Assembly: GCA_963722575.1 (NCBI GenBank)
Contig: CAVRNR010000006.1
Coordinates: 124,001-188,000 of the forward strand
Length of the DNA: 64,000 nucleotides
Direction: 5' to 3'
DNA from: Fen-178 sp963722575
Lineage (GTDB): Bacteria; Acidobacteriota; Terriglobia; Bryobacterales; Bryobacteraceae
A program made the translations under genes and the position numbers. This document shows positions 51,960-60,379 of this stretch, one piece after another (within the stretch, counting starts at the first letter, position 1; every line of letters starts with the position of its first letter). Under the pieces are notes generated by a model. It was not told where the DNA came from, did no database searches, and worked only from the letters and a program-made list of their open reading frames with translations.

Positions 51960-52460
51960 ATGGATGTCGATACCATGTCCGACATACCAGCGTTATTGGA
52001 GCGATTTCGCCGCGGCCCGGAGCTGCTGGCCGTGGTGCTGACCGGCGTTTTTGGGGAGGAGGAGGATTTCCTGCCCGCCCCCGGGAAGTGGAGCATCCGC
52101 CAGATTGTCGCTCACCTGGCCGACGCCGAAATGGTGGGCGCGCATCGCTTCCGCCAGGTGATCGCCGAAGACAACCCCACCCTGGTGGCCTTCGACCAGG
52201 ATGCCTGGGCGCGCAACCTGGACTACGCCCGCCGCAAACCGAAACAATCGCTCGAAACCTTCCGGCGCATTCGCGCGGAGAATTACGAGCTCCTCAAGGG
52301 GCTCCCCGAGACCGTTTTCGAGCGCGCCGGCACCCACACCCAGAATGGCCCGATGACCCTGCTCCGCCTGCTCGAGGGCTACGCCAACCACGCCGAGACG
52401 CACGCCCGCCAGTTGCAGGAAATCCGCGAGCAGTTCAAGCGAGTGAAAGGGAAGAAGTGA
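51960..52460 (+). CDS. DinB superfamily protein
   Basis: The 166-residue four-helix bundle carries three candidate metal-binding His residues, in WSIRQIVAHLADAEMVGAHR and YANHAETHARQLQEI, as in DinB/YfiT-like metal-dependent proteins. Such proteins often act as thiol S-transferases or detoxifying enzymes. FLPAPGKWSIRQIV is the usual family entry. Start could also be the second ATG at 51975. Reaction and thiol are not known here. Confidence 0.85.
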   Translation: MDVDTMSDIPALLERFRRGPELLAVVLTGVFGEEEDFLPAPGKWSIRQIVAHLADAEMVGAHRFRQVIAEDNPTLVAFDQDAWARNLDYARRKPKQSLETFRRIRAENYELLKGLPETVFERAGTHTQNGPMTLLRLLEGYANHAETHARQLQEIREQFKRVKGKK

Positions 52461-52489
52461 CCGCGGGACGAATTCAGTACCAGAGCAGC

Positions 52490-52575
52490 GCCCCCTGGCC
52501 CGTGGTCCCCGGCCCCTGACCCCTGGCTCCCGGTCCCTGGCCCCCGGCCCCTGGCCCCCGGTCCCCGGCCCCTGA
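52490..52575. repeat. C/G-rich degenerate tandem repeat (minisatellite)
   Basis: About 86 bp is made of alternating 6-7 bp blocks of the type CCCCTGG, CCCCCGG, TCCCCGG and CCCTGAC, with almost no A. It occupies most of the space between the DinB and transketolase genes. On the plus strand only C-tracts separated by GG or TG appear. No coding sense is evident. Confidence 0.7.
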
Positions 52576-52614
52576 GTTGAAAGAGCGCGCGTGATGGTAA
52601 AATCGGGACATTCA

Positions 52615-53436
52615 ATGCCCAAATCCATAGAGGAACTTCAAGCCATCTGTAAACGTGTTCGCCGCGAGATTGTCGAGATGACCGGCGCCGCCAAATCGGG
52701 GCACCCCGGAGGATCGCTCTCGGCCGTCGAGATCCTGGTCGAGCTCTACTTCGACTACATGCGCATCGATCCGAAGAACCCCAAATGGCCGGATCGCGAC
52801 CGCTTCATTCTCTCCAAGGGCCACGCCGCGCCGGTGCTCTATGCCGTCATGGCGGAAGCCGGCTTCGCCGACACCCCCATCGGCCAGTTGAATACCCTGC
52901 GCAAACTCGGCTCCATGTACCAGGGGCATCCCGACGTGCGCTTCATTCCCAGCCTGGAGGCCTCCACCGGCTCGCTGGGCGAGGGCCTCTCGCTGGCCCT
53001 TGGAATGGGATTGGGCGCGCGCCTGGATGGCCGCACCTGCCGCACCTACGTCATGCTCGGCGACGGCGAAATCCAGGAAGGGCAGATCTGGGAAGCCGCC
53101 ATGGCCGGCGCCTTCCACAAGGTCGATAACGTGGTCGCCATCGTGGATTACAACGGCATCCAGCTCGACGGCTTCGTCAAGGACATCATGGAAATCGCGC
53201 CCGTGGCCGATAAGTGGCGCGCCTTCGGGTGGCACGCCATCGAGATCGATGGCCACGATCTCCCCGCCATCCAGAAGGCGCTGCGGGAAGCCGAGGCCAC
53301 CAAGGGCCGGCCCACCTGCATCGTGGCCCACACCATCAAGGGCAAAGGTGTCTCCTTCATGGAAAACAACCCCAAGTTCCACGGCACGGCCCCCTCGCCG
53401 GCCGAAGTCGCACTGGCCCTACAGGAGCTCCAATAA
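52615..53436 (+). CDS. Transketolase, N-terminal subunit
   Basis: The 273-residue protein is the thiamine-diphosphate-binding half of a split transketolase, which moves two-carbon units in the pentose phosphate pathway. Family landmarks are SGHPGGSLSAVEILVELYF, SKGHAAPVLYAVMAEAGF, STGSLGEGLSLALGMG, and the ThDP/metal motif LGDGEIQEGQIWEAAM with ...IVDYNGIQLDG. I use ATG 52615 (MPKSIEELQ); an upstream ATG at 52591 adds eight residues lying on a TAAAAT box. The C-terminal half is the next gene, 2 bp downstream. Confidence 0.93.
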   Translation: MPKSIEELQAICKRVRREIVEMTGAAKSGHPGGSLSAVEILVELYFDYMRIDPKNPKWPDRDRFILSKGHAAPVLYAVMAEAGFADTPIGQLNTLRKLGSMYQGHPDVRFIPSLEASTGSLGEGLSLALGMGLGARLDGRTCRTYVMLGDGEIQEGQIWEAAMAGAFHKVDNVVAIVDYNGIQLDGFVKDIMEIAPVADKWRAFGWHAIEIDGHDLPAIQKALREAEATKGRPTCIVAHTIKGKGVSFMENNPKFHGTAPSPAEVALALQELQ

Positions 53437-53438
53437 CC

Positions 53439-54404
53439 ATGCCCATCAAGACCAAATTCGAAGTGAAACTGGGAGCGGCCACCCGCGAAGCCTTCGGGCG
53501 CACTCTGGTGGAGTTGGGCCGCGAGAACAAGGACATCGTGGTCTGCGACGCGGATCTTTCCCATTCCACCATGACCACCTATTTCGCCAAGGAGTTTCCC
53601 GACCGGTTCTTCTCCATCGGCATCGCCGAGGCCGACATGGTGGGGATCGCCGCCGGGCTGGCCTCGGCGGGTAAGATCCCGTTCGCCTCCAGCTTCTCGG
53701 CTTTCGTGATGAACAAGGGCTTCGAGCAGATGCGCGTCTGCGCGGCCTATCCCAAGGTCAACCTCAAGGTGGTGGGGACGCATAGTGGAATCTCGATTGG
53801 CGAAGACGGCCCCTCGCAGATGAGCGTGGAAGAGACCGCGCTGGCCTGTTCTCTGGTCGGTTTCGTGGTACTGGCGCCCGCCGATGAGACCGCCACCAAA
53901 GCGCTGGTCCGTCTGGCCGCCGCGCACGTCGGTCCCGTGTTCATCCGCACCGGCCGCCCCAAGGTTCCCATCGTCTACGCCGCCGATCAGAAGTTCGAAA
54001 TCGGCAAGGCCATCGAGGTGGTGGCGGGTTCCGATGTCGCCATCATCGCTAACGGCCTGCTAGTGGCCCAAGCCATCCTGGCCGCGGAAACGCTCGAAAG
54101 CGAAGGCATTTCGGCGCGCGTAATCGACATGCATACGGTGAAGCCGCTCGACCGCGAAGCCATTCGCCGCGCGGCTGGGGAGACGGGCGCCATGGTGGTG
54201 GCCGAGGAGCACCTGGTGGATGGCGGCCTGGGCGTGCGCGTGGCCCAGGTGGTAGCCGAGACCGCGCCGTGCCCCATGGAATTCGTGGGCATCCACGATA
54301 CTTATGCCGAATCCGGCCAGCCGGACGAGTTGCTGGAGAAATACGGCCTGGTGGCCCGCGATGTCGCCGCCGCCGTTCGCAAAGTAGTCGCGCGCAAACG
54401 CTAG
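53439..54404 (+). CDS. Transketolase, C-terminal subunit
   Basis: The 321-residue partner of the preceding gene holds the pyrimidine-binding and C-terminal domains. The catalytic Glu is in FSIGIAEADMVGIAAGLA, with HSGISIGEDGPSQMSVEE and PVFIRTGRPKVPIVY as family motifs; VVAEEHLVDGGLGVRVAQ is in the C-terminal domain. The two halves together equal one transketolase of about 595 residues. This split form is common in Archaea and several bacterial phyla. Start ATG lies 2 bp after the previous stop. Confidence 0.93.
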   Translation: MPIKTKFEVKLGAATREAFGRTLVELGRENKDIVVCDADLSHSTMTTYFAKEFPDRFFSIGIAEADMVGIAAGLASAGKIPFASSFSAFVMNKGFEQMRVCAAYPKVNLKVVGTHSGISIGEDGPSQMSVEETALACSLVGFVVLAPADETATKALVRLAAAHVGPVFIRTGRPKVPIVYAADQKFEIGKAIEVVAGSDVAIIANGLLVAQAILAAETLESEGISARVIDMHTVKPLDREAIRRAAGETGAMVVAEEHLVDGGLGVRVAQVVAETAPCPMEFVGIHDTYAESGQPDELLEKYGLVARDVAAAVRKVVARKR

Positions 54405-54412
54405 TGCCCCCA

Positions 54413-55414
54413 ATGTCCGACGCCGAGTGCCTGGCCGAAGCCTTTCTGGAACAGAGCCCGGCCTGTCATTGGGTGGTCACCGCCGGCGGCGTCTTTCACC
54501 GCGTTTACGGAGACCCCGCCTCCATCTTCGGGAAACCGGCTGCCGAGCTGGCGGGGCGCTCGGCCGCCGAAGCCCTCGCTCCCGAGCTTGCCCATGTGTG
54601 GCGGGACCGCTTCGCCCGCGCCTTCGAAGGCGAAACCGTGGTTCTGCGCGAGCGCCGCGGCAACGCCATCTGGTACCTCACCGTGTTTCCCATCCGCTTC
54701 GGCGGGGAGATCCGCTATGCTGGCGGGCTGGCCCGCGAAATCACGGCCTGGAGCGTCGCCGAACAGGAATTGCGCTATACCGTGCTGGGCGCCCTCAAGG
54801 CCCAGGAGTTCGAGCGCAACACGGTCTCCCGGTTTCTCCACGACACCGTGGGCCAGAACCTGACAGCGCTGGGACTGCAACTGGATCTGATCCGCATGGA
54901 TTTGGAAAACGCACAGCCGGAGACCTGCGCGCGGGTAATCGAAATCCAGCGGATTCTGGAAGCCGTGATGCAGCGCGTGCGCGAGTATAGCTACGAGCTG
55001 AACCCATCCACCGTGGAGCGCGCCGGCTTGCGTTCCGCCCTGGACCGGCTCACCGGCCGCATTCGCGGGCGTTTCACGGGCGCGCTACGCGTGAATGTCG
55101 ATCCTTCCTTGAAAGTCGATCCCAAGATCGCCTCGGCCATGTACCAGATTGCCCAGGAGGCCGTCGAGAACGCCATCCAGCACGCCAGTTGCTCCGCCAT
55201 CGAAATTGCGATAAAGTCCACACGAGGGGTCACTGCGCTGGAGATTCGCGATAATGGAAAGGGGTTCGACACTTCGGACCTGCTTCGTGGGTGCCGGGGG
55301 CTGGGATTGCTGAGTATGGAGCATTATGCGGCGCAAGCAGGGCTGGAACTTTCCATTACCAGCCACCGTGAGATGGGAACGTCCGTGCGGGCCGCGACAC
55401 TGGGGGCCGCCTGA
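54413..55414 (+). CDS. PAS-containing sensor histidine kinase (HisKA_3 type)
   Basis: The 333-residue soluble kinase has a PAS-like sensor domain (residues 8-115, ACHWVVTAGGVFHRVYGDPASIFGKPAAEL). The phospho-acceptor helix has H143 in SRFLHDTVGQNLTALGLQLDLIR, and a HATPase_c domain follows with AQEAVENAIQHA and EIRDNGKGFD plus GLGLLSMEHYA. There are no membrane segments, so the signal is cytoplasmic. It is 10 bp upstream of a NarL-type response regulator, its likely partner. An upstream frame extension overlaps the transketolase gene and has no similarity, so ATG 54413 is chosen. Confidence 0.92.
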   Translation: MSDAECLAEAFLEQSPACHWVVTAGGVFHRVYGDPASIFGKPAAELAGRSAAEALAPELAHVWRDRFARAFEGETVVLRERRGNAIWYLTVFPIRFGGEIRYAGGLAREITAWSVAEQELRYTVLGALKAQEFERNTVSRFLHDTVGQNLTALGLQLDLIRMDLENAQPETCARVIEIQRILEAVMQRVREYSYELNPSTVERAGLRSALDRLTGRIRGRFTGALRVNVDPSLKVDPKIASAMYQIAQEAVENAIQHASCSAIEIAIKSTRGVTALEIRDNGKGFDTSDLLRGCRGLGLLSMEHYAAQAGLELSITSHREMGTSVRAATLGAA

Positions 55415-55424
55415 GGAGTGAACT

Positions 55425-56102
55425 ATGCCATTCGACATTGTTCTTGTCGATGATCACAAATTGGTGCGCGATGGAATCAAGACGATCCTCGAGCGCGGGG
55501 CGGAGTTCCGAGTTGTGGGCGAGGCCGACAATGGCGGCGAGGTGGTGCCACTGTGCAGAAAGACCTCCCCGCATATCGTCCTCATGGATATCGGCCTGCC
55601 CGGAATGAACGGCATCGAGGCCACCACCGAGCTGCTCCGGCACTGTCCCGGCGTGAAAGTGGTGATTCTCTCGATGTATGACGACGAGAATTCCGTGGTC
55701 GGCGCCATACGCAGCGGCGCGCGCGCGTTCGTTCTGAAAAAGGCTTCCTCGGCCGAGTTGCTGGATGCCTTGCGCACGGTGGCGCGCGGAGGCTCGTACC
55801 TCAGCCCGCAGGTCTCCGATCGGCTGCTGGCCCGCATCCAGCGCGGCGATCTCGAGACGCGCGACCGCAGCCCGCTCGAATCGCTCTCTCCGCGCGAGTT
55901 GCAGGTGCTGCGGCTGGTGGCCGAGGGCAAGACCAGTAAGGACATCGCGGTGATGCTGGATCTCGGCCTGCAAACCGTGCGCAGCTACCGCAAAACCATG
56001 ATGAAGAAGCTCGGCGTGAACAACGTAGCCGGCCTGACGCAGCTTGCGCTGGCTGCCGGAATCACCCATTGGGACAAGCCGGATGCCAACCCTCCGGGGT
56101 GA
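55425..56102 (+). CDS. NarL/FixJ-family response regulator
   Basis: The 225-residue regulator has an intact receiver with D9-D10 (LVDDHKLVRDGI), phospho-acceptor D55 (IVLMDIGLPGMNG) and the Lys in FVLKKASS. Its LuxR-type helix-turn-helix (about 152-210) reads LSPRELQVLRLVAEGKTSKDIAVMLDLGLQTVRSYR. It should be phosphorylated by the kinase encoded just upstream and then bind promoter DNA. This contrasts with the Asp-less regulator at 33425. Target genes are unknown. Confidence 0.95.
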   Translation: MPFDIVLVDDHKLVRDGIKTILERGAEFRVVGEADNGGEVVPLCRKTSPHIVLMDIGLPGMNGIEATTELLRHCPGVKVVILSMYDDENSVVGAIRSGARAFVLKKASSAELLDALRTVARGGSYLSPQVSDRLLARIQRGDLETRDRSPLESLSPRELQVLRLVAEGKTSKDIAVMLDLGLQTVRSYRKTMMKKLGVNNVAGLTQLALAAGITHWDKPDANPPG

Positions 56103-56153
56103 TGGCGCACGTATTCTGAGAGCTTTGGGTCGCCGTTCGCACTACTATTTATC

Positions 56154-56642
56154 ATGCGATTGAGGCTGCTCCGGTCCCCCATCCGGCATCCGTTCTATCC
56201 CGGCTTGGCGGTGACTCTGGCCGTGGAGTGCAAAGGCCCGTGCGCCGGCCTCTCCGGCACTCTTCGCGATTTGACTCGCGCGGCCACCGCCGGCGCGCGC
56301 GCCCGCCGTATGATCTTCGCGCTGCATTACCCAGGGTGCCCATTTCTCAGCGAGACCGAGCGCGACCAATTATGGCAGATGTTCCAAGTGCCGGTGTTGG
56401 CCGTGCTGTTGGATCGCAACGGGCGCCTACTGGCCTATGAGTGCGAGGCTCAGTCGGGGTTGCACGTCGGGCCTGAAGCTCCGTGGAGCGCCGCTGTGCT
56501 GGAATCCGCGCCGTGCGAGTGCGGCCGCCCGGGGCCCCGCCTCAAGCTGGCCGCCCGGAAACCTCCCGGCGCCGCTCAGACCGCGGGGCCCAGCGCTTTT
56601 TCGGCGGCCGAGCGGCTGTTGGCCGATGTCGCGAATCCCTGA
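56154..56642 (+). CDS. Uncharacterised protein
   Basis: The 162-residue product is not recognised. The middle is well structured: MIFALHYPGCPFLSETERDQLWQMFQVPVLAVLLDRNGRLLAYECEA, with a Cys in HYPGC and a CECGRPGPRL cluster later that could bind metal. Codon usage resembles that of the neighbouring genes. The last 67 bp overlap the end of the convergent aminotransferase gene, so the very C-terminus is uncertain. Confidence 0.55.
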   Translation: MRLRLLRSPIRHPFYPGLAVTLAVECKGPCAGLSGTLRDLTRAATAGARARRMIFALHYPGCPFLSETERDQLWQMFQVPVLAVLLDRNGRLLAYECEAQSGLHVGPEAPWSAAVLESAPCECGRPGPRLKLAARKPPGAAQTAGPSAFSAAERLLADVANP

Positions 56643-57757
56643 TGCTTCAGGGCCTCTTCCAGCGCTTCCAGAATGAAAAGCACGTTCTCGGCTGTCGAGC
56701 CGTAGCCCATCAGGCCGATGCGGAAGACTTTGCCCGCCAGCGGCCCGAAACCGCCGGCGATTTCGATGCCGCGTTCCTCGAGCAGGAATTTCCGCACTTG
56801 GGCGTCGTCCACGCCTTCCGGCACGCACGGCGTGTTGAGCGTCCATAAGCGATCCGCGGAATTCCGGACGTGCATCGTGAGGCCCATGGCCTCGATGCCC
56901 GCGACGAAGGCCTGGTGGTTGCGGCGATGGCGTTCCCAGCGGTTCTCCAGCCCCTCTTCGGCCACCATCGCGAGGCCCTCGCGCAACGCGTAGAACAGGG
57001 TCGCCGATGCCGTGTGGTGGTACTTGTGGCCGGAATAATAGGTATCCAGCAGCAACAGGTCCAGATACCACGAGTGCACCGGCGAGGTGCGCGCCTTGAG
57101 GCGTTCCAGCGCGCGCGGCGACACCGTCATGGGCGCCAGGCCCGGCGGGCAGCCCAGGCCCTTCTGCGTGCAACTGTAGGCGATGTCGATGCCGTTCTCG
57201 TCCACCAGCACGGGCATGCCGCCCAGCGAGGTGACGCAATCGCCGATCACCAGCGCGTCCACCGCGTGCGCCGCCTCGCAAATGGGTTTCGCGTGGTTGA
57301 ACATGCCGGTCGAGGTTTCGGCCTGCACGAAGGCCACTATGCGCGGCTGCTCGCGCCGGATGAATTCGCGGACCTCCTGGGCGTCGTAGGGCTCGCCCCA
57401 TCCCTTGACAAGGCGCACCACCTCGGCGCCCTGGCGGCGGGCCATTTCGCCGATGCGATCGGCGAAAAAGCCGTTGGTCAGCAGCGCGAATTTCTTCCCC
57501 GGCTCGGCGAAGTTGGTCACCGCCGCCTCCATGCCCGCGCTAGCGGTCCCCGAGATCGCCAGGTTGAATTGGTTCTTCGTCGAAAAGGTATAGCCCAGCA
57601 GCGAGCGGATCTGATCCGCCACCTCGAAGAAGAACGGATCCAGGTGTCCCACCACGGGCTGCGCCATGGCCCGGTAAACCCGCGGCGCCACCATGCCGGG
57701 GCCGGGACCGAAGAGGAAGCGCTGGGGCGCTTCGAGTGGAGGGTATGGTTGCGGCAT
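56576..57757 (-). CDS. Class V aminotransferase (alanine/serine-glyoxylate type)
   Basis: The 393-residue PLP enzyme resembles alanine-glyoxylate and serine-glyoxylate aminotransferases. It starts with FLFGPGPGMVAPRVYRAM and VVGHLDPFFFEV. The cofactor region has ISGTASAGMEAAV and AETSTGMFNHAKPI, D173 stacking region VIGDCVTSLGGMPV, and the Schiff-base Lys K199 in YSCTQKGLGCPPGLAPM. The likely role is glyoxylate and glycine/serine metabolism. I use ATG 57757; a frame extension to 57838 crosses the palindrome at 57817. Its end overlaps the opposing gene. Confidence 0.92.
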   Translation of the reverse strand: MPQPYPPLEAPQRFLFGPGPGMVAPRVYRAMAQPVVGHLDPFFFEVADQIRSLLGYTFSTKNQFNLAISGTASAGMEAAVTNFAEPGKKFALLTNGFFADRIGEMARRQGAEVVRLVKGWGEPYDAQEVREFIRREQPRIVAFVQAETSTGMFNHAKPICEAAHAVDALVIGDCVTSLGGMPVLVDENGIDIAYSCTQKGLGCPPGLAPMTVSPRALERLKARTSPVHSWYLDLLLLDTYYSGHKYHHTASATLFYALREGLAMVAEEGLENRWERHRRNHQAFVAGIEAMGLTMHVRNSADRLWTLNTPCVPEGVDDAQVRKFLLEERGIEIAGGFGPLAGKVFRIGLMGYGSTAENVLFILEALEEALKHQGFATSANSRSAAEKALGPAV

Positions 57758-57816
57758 ACAGAACCAGTTTATAACGGTGGCGCTTGCCGCTCCCGAGCCG
57801 CGAACGCAGGAAAACT

Positions 57817-57864
57817 GGCAAGCTAAAGCATGCCCCACCTGGGTGGGGCATGCTTTAGCTTGCC
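57817..57864. repeat. Inverted pair of TAAA-loop hairpin repeats, 23-bp perfect stem
   Basis: GGCAAGC-TAAA-GCATGCC-CCACC (57817-57839) is followed, after a 2-base gap, by its exact complement (57842-57864). Each arm is also a hairpin by itself. A near copy is at 23717-23739. It lies between hemB and the aminotransferase gene, both on the minus strand; no T-run follows. Confidence 0.7.
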
Positions 57865-57880
57865 CATTCTTTCACGGTTT

Positions 57881-58852
57881 CTACCCCAGCAGCCTGGCCG
57901 CGGGCTTGGCGAAGTACGTGAGAATGACTCCCGCGCCGGCCCGTGCGATCGAGGTCAGGCTCTCCATCATGGCCCGGTCGTGATCGATCCAGCCGTTGCG
58001 CGCGGCGGCCACGATCATCGAGTACTCGCCGCTTACCTGGTAGGCCGCGATGGGCACGTCGAACCGTTGCCGCGCCTGGCTGATCAGGTCGAGATACGGC
58101 ATGGCCGGCTTCACCATGATGATATCGGCGCCTTCCTCGATGTCCAGCGCGATTTCCCGCATGGCCTCGCGCCCGTTGGCCGGATCCATCTGGTAGCTGC
58201 GGCGGTCGCCGAACTGGGGGGCCGATTCGGCGGCCTCGCGGAACGGCCCGTAGAAGACGGAAGCGAACTTGGCGGCGTAGGCGAGGATGGGGGTCTTATC
58301 GAAACCGTTAGCGTCCAGCGCCTGGCGGATAGCCCACACGCGGCCGTCCATCATGTCGGAAGGCGCCACCATATCGGCCCCGGCGCGCGCATGGGAGAGC
58401 GCGGATTTGGCCAGCCACTGAAGCGTGGTGTCGTTATCCACGTCGCCGTCCTTGACGTAGCCGCAGTGCCCGTGGCTGGTGTATTCGCAATTGCAAACAT
58501 CCGTCACCACCAGCAGTCTGGGCGTCTCCTTGCGGATGGCGCGGATGGCGCGCTGCACGATTCCGTTCTCGTCGTACGCGCCCGTTGCCATGTCGTCCTT
58601 GGATTCGGGCAGCCCGAAGAGGATGACGCCGCCGATGCCCAGCGCCTGCAGCTCGGCGCACTCCGCGACGAGCTGGTCGATGGACATCTGGTAGTTCCCC
58701 GGCATGGCGCCGATTTCGCGGCGCACGCCTTCTCCCGGACAGACGAACAGCGGCAGAATGAATTGCGCCGGACAGAGGCGCGTTTCGCGCACCAGGCTGC
58801 GCAGAGCCTCGGTGCGGCGGAGGCGGCGAAGGCGATGTATGGGGAAGGGCAT
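57881..58852 (-). CDS. hemB: Delta-aminolevulinic acid dehydratase (porphobilinogen synthase)
   Basis: HemB condenses two 5-aminolevulinate molecules to porphobilinogen in haem synthesis in the cytoplasm. The 323-residue length is standard. The zinc site is complete, with C120, C122 and C130 in DVCNCEYTSHGHCG. The two active-site lysines are K195 (AYAAKFAS) and K248 (IIMVKPAMPYLD). RRSYQMDPANGREAMRE is the family signature around the allosteric metal region. No other haem gene is adjacent. Confidence 0.97.
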   Translation of the reverse strand: MPFPIHRLRRLRRTEALRSLVRETRLCPAQFILPLFVCPGEGVRREIGAMPGNYQMSIDQLVAECAELQALGIGGVILFGLPESKDDMATGAYDENGIVQRAIRAIRKETPRLLVVTDVCNCEYTSHGHCGYVKDGDVDNDTTLQWLAKSALSHARAGADMVAPSDMMDGRVWAIRQALDANGFDKTPILAYAAKFASVFYGPFREAAESAPQFGDRRSYQMDPANGREAMREIALDIEEGADIIMVKPAMPYLDLISQARQRFDVPIAAYQVSGEYSMIVAAARNGWIDHDRAMMESLTSIARAGAGVILTYFAKPAARLLG

Positions 58853-58888
58853 ATTACCCGGATTGTAACTCTTGGCCGAGGGGGGGCC

Positions 58889-58916
58889 TTGACAACCCCA
58901 CCAGCCTGGATAGAAT
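58889..58916 (+). promoter_or_regulatory. Sigma-70-type promoter ahead of the small protein and serS
   Basis: TTGACA (58889-58894) and TAGAAT (58911-58916) are 16 bp apart. Transcription would start near 58923, about 17 nt before the small gene at 58940, and could continue into serS. Confidence 0.65.
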
Positions 58917-58939
58917 AGGACTCATCTACAGCGTTGTCT

Positions 58940-59080
58940 ATGCAAACCGCTTGTGAGCATGCCCGTACCCAGATTATTGCCCGTCGAGACGGCGTGGACT
59001 ACGTGGAATGTCTCGATTGCCGTCAGATCTTCGAGGCCGAAGACCTGGAACCCGTGAAAGCCGACGAAGAAGAAGAGTGA
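58940..59080 (+). CDS. 46-residue Cys/His protein (zinc-ribbon-like)
   Basis: The codons encode MQTACEHARTQIIARRDGVD then YVECLDCRQIFEAEDLEPVK and an acidic tail ADEEEE. The C-x-H (residues 5-7) and C-x-x-C (24-27) pairs could form a small zinc knuckle. A good promoter lies at 58889 and serS begins 21 bp later, which makes a transcribed gene likely. No named family is known to me. Confidence 0.6.
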   Translation: MQTACEHARTQIIARRDGVDYVECLDCRQIFEAEDLEPVKADEEEE

Positions 59081-59101
59081 CGCCCCTACACGTGCGCTAG
59101 C

Positions 59102-60379
59102 ATGGAGGGGATGCACGATCTCTCTTACTTCCGCAGCAACTTCGACCGGATCGCGCAACGCCTGGCCACCCGCGGCGACGTCTCCAGTCTCGACCGGTTC
59201 CGCGAGCTCGATGGGAAGCGGCGCGCCGCCATCTCGCAATCCGAGCAGTTGAAGGCCCGGCGCAACGCTGAAAGCGCCGAGATCGCGCAATTGAGGCGCG
59301 GGGGCGCGGATACCACCGCGCGGCAGGCGCAGATGCGCGCCATCGGCGGCGAGATTTCGTCGCTCGACGAGCAGGTCAAATCCCTCGATGAAGAGTTCCG
59401 GGAGTTGCTGGCCGGCATTCCCAACATTCCCCACGAATCCGTGCCGGTGGGCAAAGACGCCGACGACAACGTCGAAGTGCGGCGCGTGGGCCAACCGCGA
59501 GAATTCGACTTTGAGCCGAAGGCCCACTGGGACCTAGGCCCGGAACTGGGCATTCTCGACCTCGAGCGCGCCGCCAAGATCACCGGCGCGCGCTTTGCCC
59601 TCTACTGGGGCCTGGGCGCGAAGCTCGAGCGCGCGCTCGTCAACTTCATGCTGGATGTGCACACGCGCGAGCACGGGTATACCGAGGTGCTTCCGCCCTT
59701 CCTGGTGAACTCCGCCAGCCTCTTCGGCACCGGCCAGTTGCCCAAGTTCAAAGAGGACCTGTTCAAGTGCGAGGGCCACGACCTGTGGCTGATCCCCACG
59801 GCGGAAGTTCCCGTCACGAACATCTACCGCGATGAAACCCTGGATGCCGATGCCCTGCCGATCAAGCTGTGCGCCTACACGCCCTGTTTCCGCAGCGAGG
59901 CCGGCTCCTACGGCCGCGACGTGCGCGGCATCATCCGCCAGCACCAGTTTCAGAAAGTCGAGCTGGTGAAGTTCACGCGGCCCGAGGCGAGCTACGACGA
60001 ACTCGACCAGCTCACCGCCGACGCCGAAGACATTCTGCGCCGCCTGGACCTGCCGTTTCGCACCGTCGTCTTGTCGACCGGCGATATGGGATTCTCTTCG
60101 GCCAAAACTTACGACATTGAAGTCTGGCTACCCGGCCAGAACGGCTACAAGGAGATCTCCTCCTGTTCCAACTTTGAGGCCTTTCAGGCGCGCCGCGCGG
60201 GTATCCGTTTCAAGAGCGGGAAGAAATCGGAGTTCGTCCACACGCTGAACGGCAGCGGCCTGGCGGTGGGCCGCACCTGGGTCGCCATCGTCGAGAACTA
60301 CCAGCAGAAGGACGGTAGCGTGGTGGTTCCGGAAGCCTTGCGCCCCTACCTCAATGCAGAGGTGATCCGGCCGCTATGA
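59102..60379 (+). CDS. serS: Seryl-tRNA synthetase
   Basis: SerS charges tRNA-Ser, and also tRNA-Sec where present. The 425-residue protein has the N-terminal coiled-coil arm (about 5-105, LDGKRRAAISQSEQLKARRNAE) that binds the long variable arm of tRNA. The class II core has motif 2 in CFRSEAGSYGRDVRGIIRQHQF, KTYDIEVWLPGQNGYKEISSCSNFE and motif 3 in NGSGLAVGRTWVAIVENYQ. A second ATG at 59111 (MHDLSYFRS) matches the common family start and is an alternative. The stop overlaps the permease start (ATGA). Confidence 0.96.
   Translation: MEGMHDLSYFRSNFDRIAQRLATRGDVSSLDRFRELDGKRRAAISQSEQLKARRNAESAEIAQLRRGGADTTARQAQMRAIGGEISSLDEQVKSLDEEFRELLAGIPNIPHESVPVGKDADDNVEVRRVGQPREFDFEPKAHWDLGPELGILDLERAAKITGARFALYWGLGAKLERALVNFMLDVHTREHGYTEVLPPFLVNSASLFGTGQLPKFKEDLFKCEGHDLWLIPTAEVPVTNIYRDETLDADALPIKLCAYTPCFRSEAGSYGRDVRGIIRQHQFQKVELVKFTRPEASYDELDQLTADAEDILRRLDLPFRTVVLSTGDMGFSSAKTYDIEVWLPGQNGYKEISSCSNFEAFQARRAGIRFKSGKKSEFVHTLNGSGLAVGRTWVAIVENYQQKDGSVVVPEALRPYLNAEVIRPL

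Noticed and set aside
1101..52575. CRISPR array
   Set aside because: No set of equal repeats with equal unique spacers is present; the tandem repeats seen are coding GC-rich units or a minisatellite.
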